Positions 63,289 to 64,000 of a stretch of DNA of 64,000 nucleotides are shown one piece after another. A model generated the notes under the pieces. That model was given only the letters and a program-made list of their open reading frames with translations. It had not been told where the DNA came from and made no database searches. The translations under genes and the position numbers were made by a program. Numbering within the stretch: position 1 is the stretch's first letter; each line of letters begins with the position of its first letter. The DNA lies in the NCBI GenBank assembly GCA_001464455.1, contig LNEI01000024.1:32175-96174 (forward strand), written 5' to 3'. This DNA is from Acidobacteria bacterium Ga0077534. Lineage in GTDB: Bacteria; Acidobacteriota; Blastocatellia; Pyrinomonadales; Pyrinomonadaceae.

Positions 63289-63375
63289 AATACGACCTGC
63301 GATAGCGGGTGGTTGAAGACCGAGATACACGCGGTATCTAGGCACCGACCCGCTATCGCAGGTGGTAGTCATTGC
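63289..63375. repeat. Palindromic repeat, family 1, copy 3
   Basis: CGACCTGCGATAGCGGGTGG and the complementary CGACCCGCTATCGCAGGTGG form a stem around a loop of about 30 bp. The core is as at 13893-13982 and 15086-15165. It lies between the FG-GAP gene and convergent moaE. Confidence 0.75.
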
Positions 63376-63381
63376 CGTTCA

Positions 63382-63822
63382 CTACGCCGAGGTTTCCCCC
63401 TCGACCCACTCCTCGCCGTTAGCGTAGACCTCTTTCTTCCAGATCGGGACAGTTTTCTTAAGCTCACGTATGATCCACTCACAAGCAGCAAACGCTGCTT
63501 TACGATGGGGGGCGGCGACCGAAATGACTACGCTCGTCTCACCGATCTCCAGACGCCCAAGCCGGTGCACAATCCCAACCCAAGCGATCTCGAACTCAGC
63601 CTTCGCCCGCTCGATAAGCTTTGCCATTTCCTTCAAAGCCATAGGCTCGTAGGCCTCGTACATTAGATATTCCGTTTCACGGATCTCGCCCGACTCTTTC
63701 ACTCGCGTAAACCGCCGGGCATAACCATCAAGCGTCACGGTCGCCCCGCATTCCGGTGGAACGATCCGTCTGGAGACAGCGGTGATATCGATCGGTTCAC
63801 TGGTTAGTTCAAAAAGATCCAT
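63382..63822 (-). CDS. moaE: Molybdopterin synthase catalytic subunit
   Basis: The 146-residue large subunit of molybdopterin synthase. It has the segment LMYEAYEPMALKEMAKLIERAKAEF, WVGIVHRLGRLEIGETSVVISVAAPHRKAAFAACEWIIRELKKTVPIWKKEVYANGEEWVEG, including the catalytic Lys. It partners with moaD at 60247. Its ATG lies 2 bp after the T-run of a hairpin with no Shine-Dalgarno, so it may be leaderless. Confidence 0.95.
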   Translation of the reverse strand: MDLFELTSEPIDITAVSRRIVPPECGATVTLDGYARRFTRVKESGEIRETEYLMYEAYEPMALKEMAKLIERAKAEFEIAWVGIVHRLGRLEIGETSVVISVAAPHRKAAFAACEWIIRELKKTVPIWKKEVYANGEEWVEGETSA

Positions 63823-63824
63823 AC

Positions 63825-63856
63825 AAAAAAGACGGTAAGCATTTAAGCTTACCGTC
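63825..63856 (-). terminator. Intrinsic terminator between the partial gene and moaE
   Basis: On the minus strand GACGGTAAGC-(TTAAAT)-GCTTACCGTC is a perfect 10 bp stem followed by TTTTTT. It ends the transcript of the partial gene at the right edge. moaE begins just past the T-run. Confidence 0.88.
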
Positions 63857-63892
63857 CAAGATTAGCATTCACTATAAGTAGTAAACCAGTGG

Positions 63893-64000
63893 TTACTCCT
63901 GGCCGACGAAGTCGAAGTCGGTAAGGGTGTCGGTTATGTTTACTATCCGCGAGGTGAAGCGGTAGCGTTTGGAGTTGACTCCGAGGACGTAGGTTTGGCC
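63893..64000 (-). CDS. 3' end of an unrecognised gene (cut by the window edge)
   Basis: The minus-strand frame open to the edge ends with TYVLGVNSKRYRFTSRIVNI, then TDTLTDFDFVGQE and a TAA stop. It is only 35 residues, too little to assign. The terminator after it supports a real gene end. Confidence 0.55.
   Translation of the reverse strand, partial: GQTYVLGVNSKRYRFTSRIVNITDTLTDFDFVGQE

Overview
This 64 kb window is a piece of a bacterial chromosome with mid-50s percent GC by eye. Its content best fits an Acidobacteriota genome, most likely class Blastocatellia (Pyrinomonadaceae-like). This is inferred from gene content, not from a marker gene. The supporting features are TonB-dependent receptors with an N-terminal carboxypeptidase-regulatory domain, many TPR proteins, FG-GAP repeat proteins, a complete Gram-negative-type complex I operon, and dispersed palindromic repeats in the spacers.

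Layout. 0-11.6 kb is housekeeping and accessory genes: TPR protein, YegP-like DUF1508 protein, NamZ-type muramidase, an overlapping HerA-like ATPase / ASCH-winged-helix / FAD-oxidoreductase operon, DUF3052-miaA, YhhN, VOC protein, tRNA-Leu(UAA), NfeD, a PP2C phosphatase and a PLP sulfur-amino-acid enzyme. 11.8-16.4 kb is a leucine operon, leuABCD on the minus strand, with a divergent LysR regulator. Both spacers around leuB are filled by copies of one palindromic repeat. The LeuA is a short form without the leucine-sensing C-terminal domain. 17.5-19.0 kb holds a PilZ protein and a YbdK-like carboxylate-amine ligase. 19.0-24.7 kb is a vitamin B12 uptake locus: cobalamin riboswitch, btuF, btuC, btuD, second cobalamin riboswitch, btuB.

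25-34.5 kb carries gatB with a translationally coupled secreted protein, an SDR enzyme, a two-gene signalling pair (a TPR/zinc-ribbon/receiver protein followed by a CheA-like hybrid kinase lacking a CheW domain), and a thioredoxin-reductase-like flavoprotein without its redox cysteines. 34.5-38.8 kb is a large TonB-dependent receptor with a good sigma-54 (-24/-12) promoter and a strong terminator. 38.8-41 kb holds a secreted TPR protein and a free-standing class I amidotransferase.

41-58 kb is the NADH:quinone oxidoreductase operon on the minus strand, in order nuoA-B-C-D-E-F-G-H-J-K-L-M-N. nuoI is absent and an imperfect palindrome occupies the place between nuoH and nuoJ. The operon is interrupted by hicBA, an NTF2-like gene, a 42-codon ribosomal protein bTHX gene, a DUF1579 gene, a GNAT acetyltransferase and, at the end, an unrecognised gene.

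58-64 kb holds an acidobacterial-type unknown protein, thiS-thiG-moaD (sulfur carriers for thiamine and molybdopterin), a SMI1/KNR4 protein, a sterol-desaturase-family hydroxylase, an FG-GAP repeat secreted protein, moaE, and the 3' end of another gene.

I found no CRISPR array, prophage, transposase or defence island. The less ordinary material is the rearranged complex I operon, the two-riboswitch B12 locus, the CheA/TPR-receiver pair and the palindromic repeat families.
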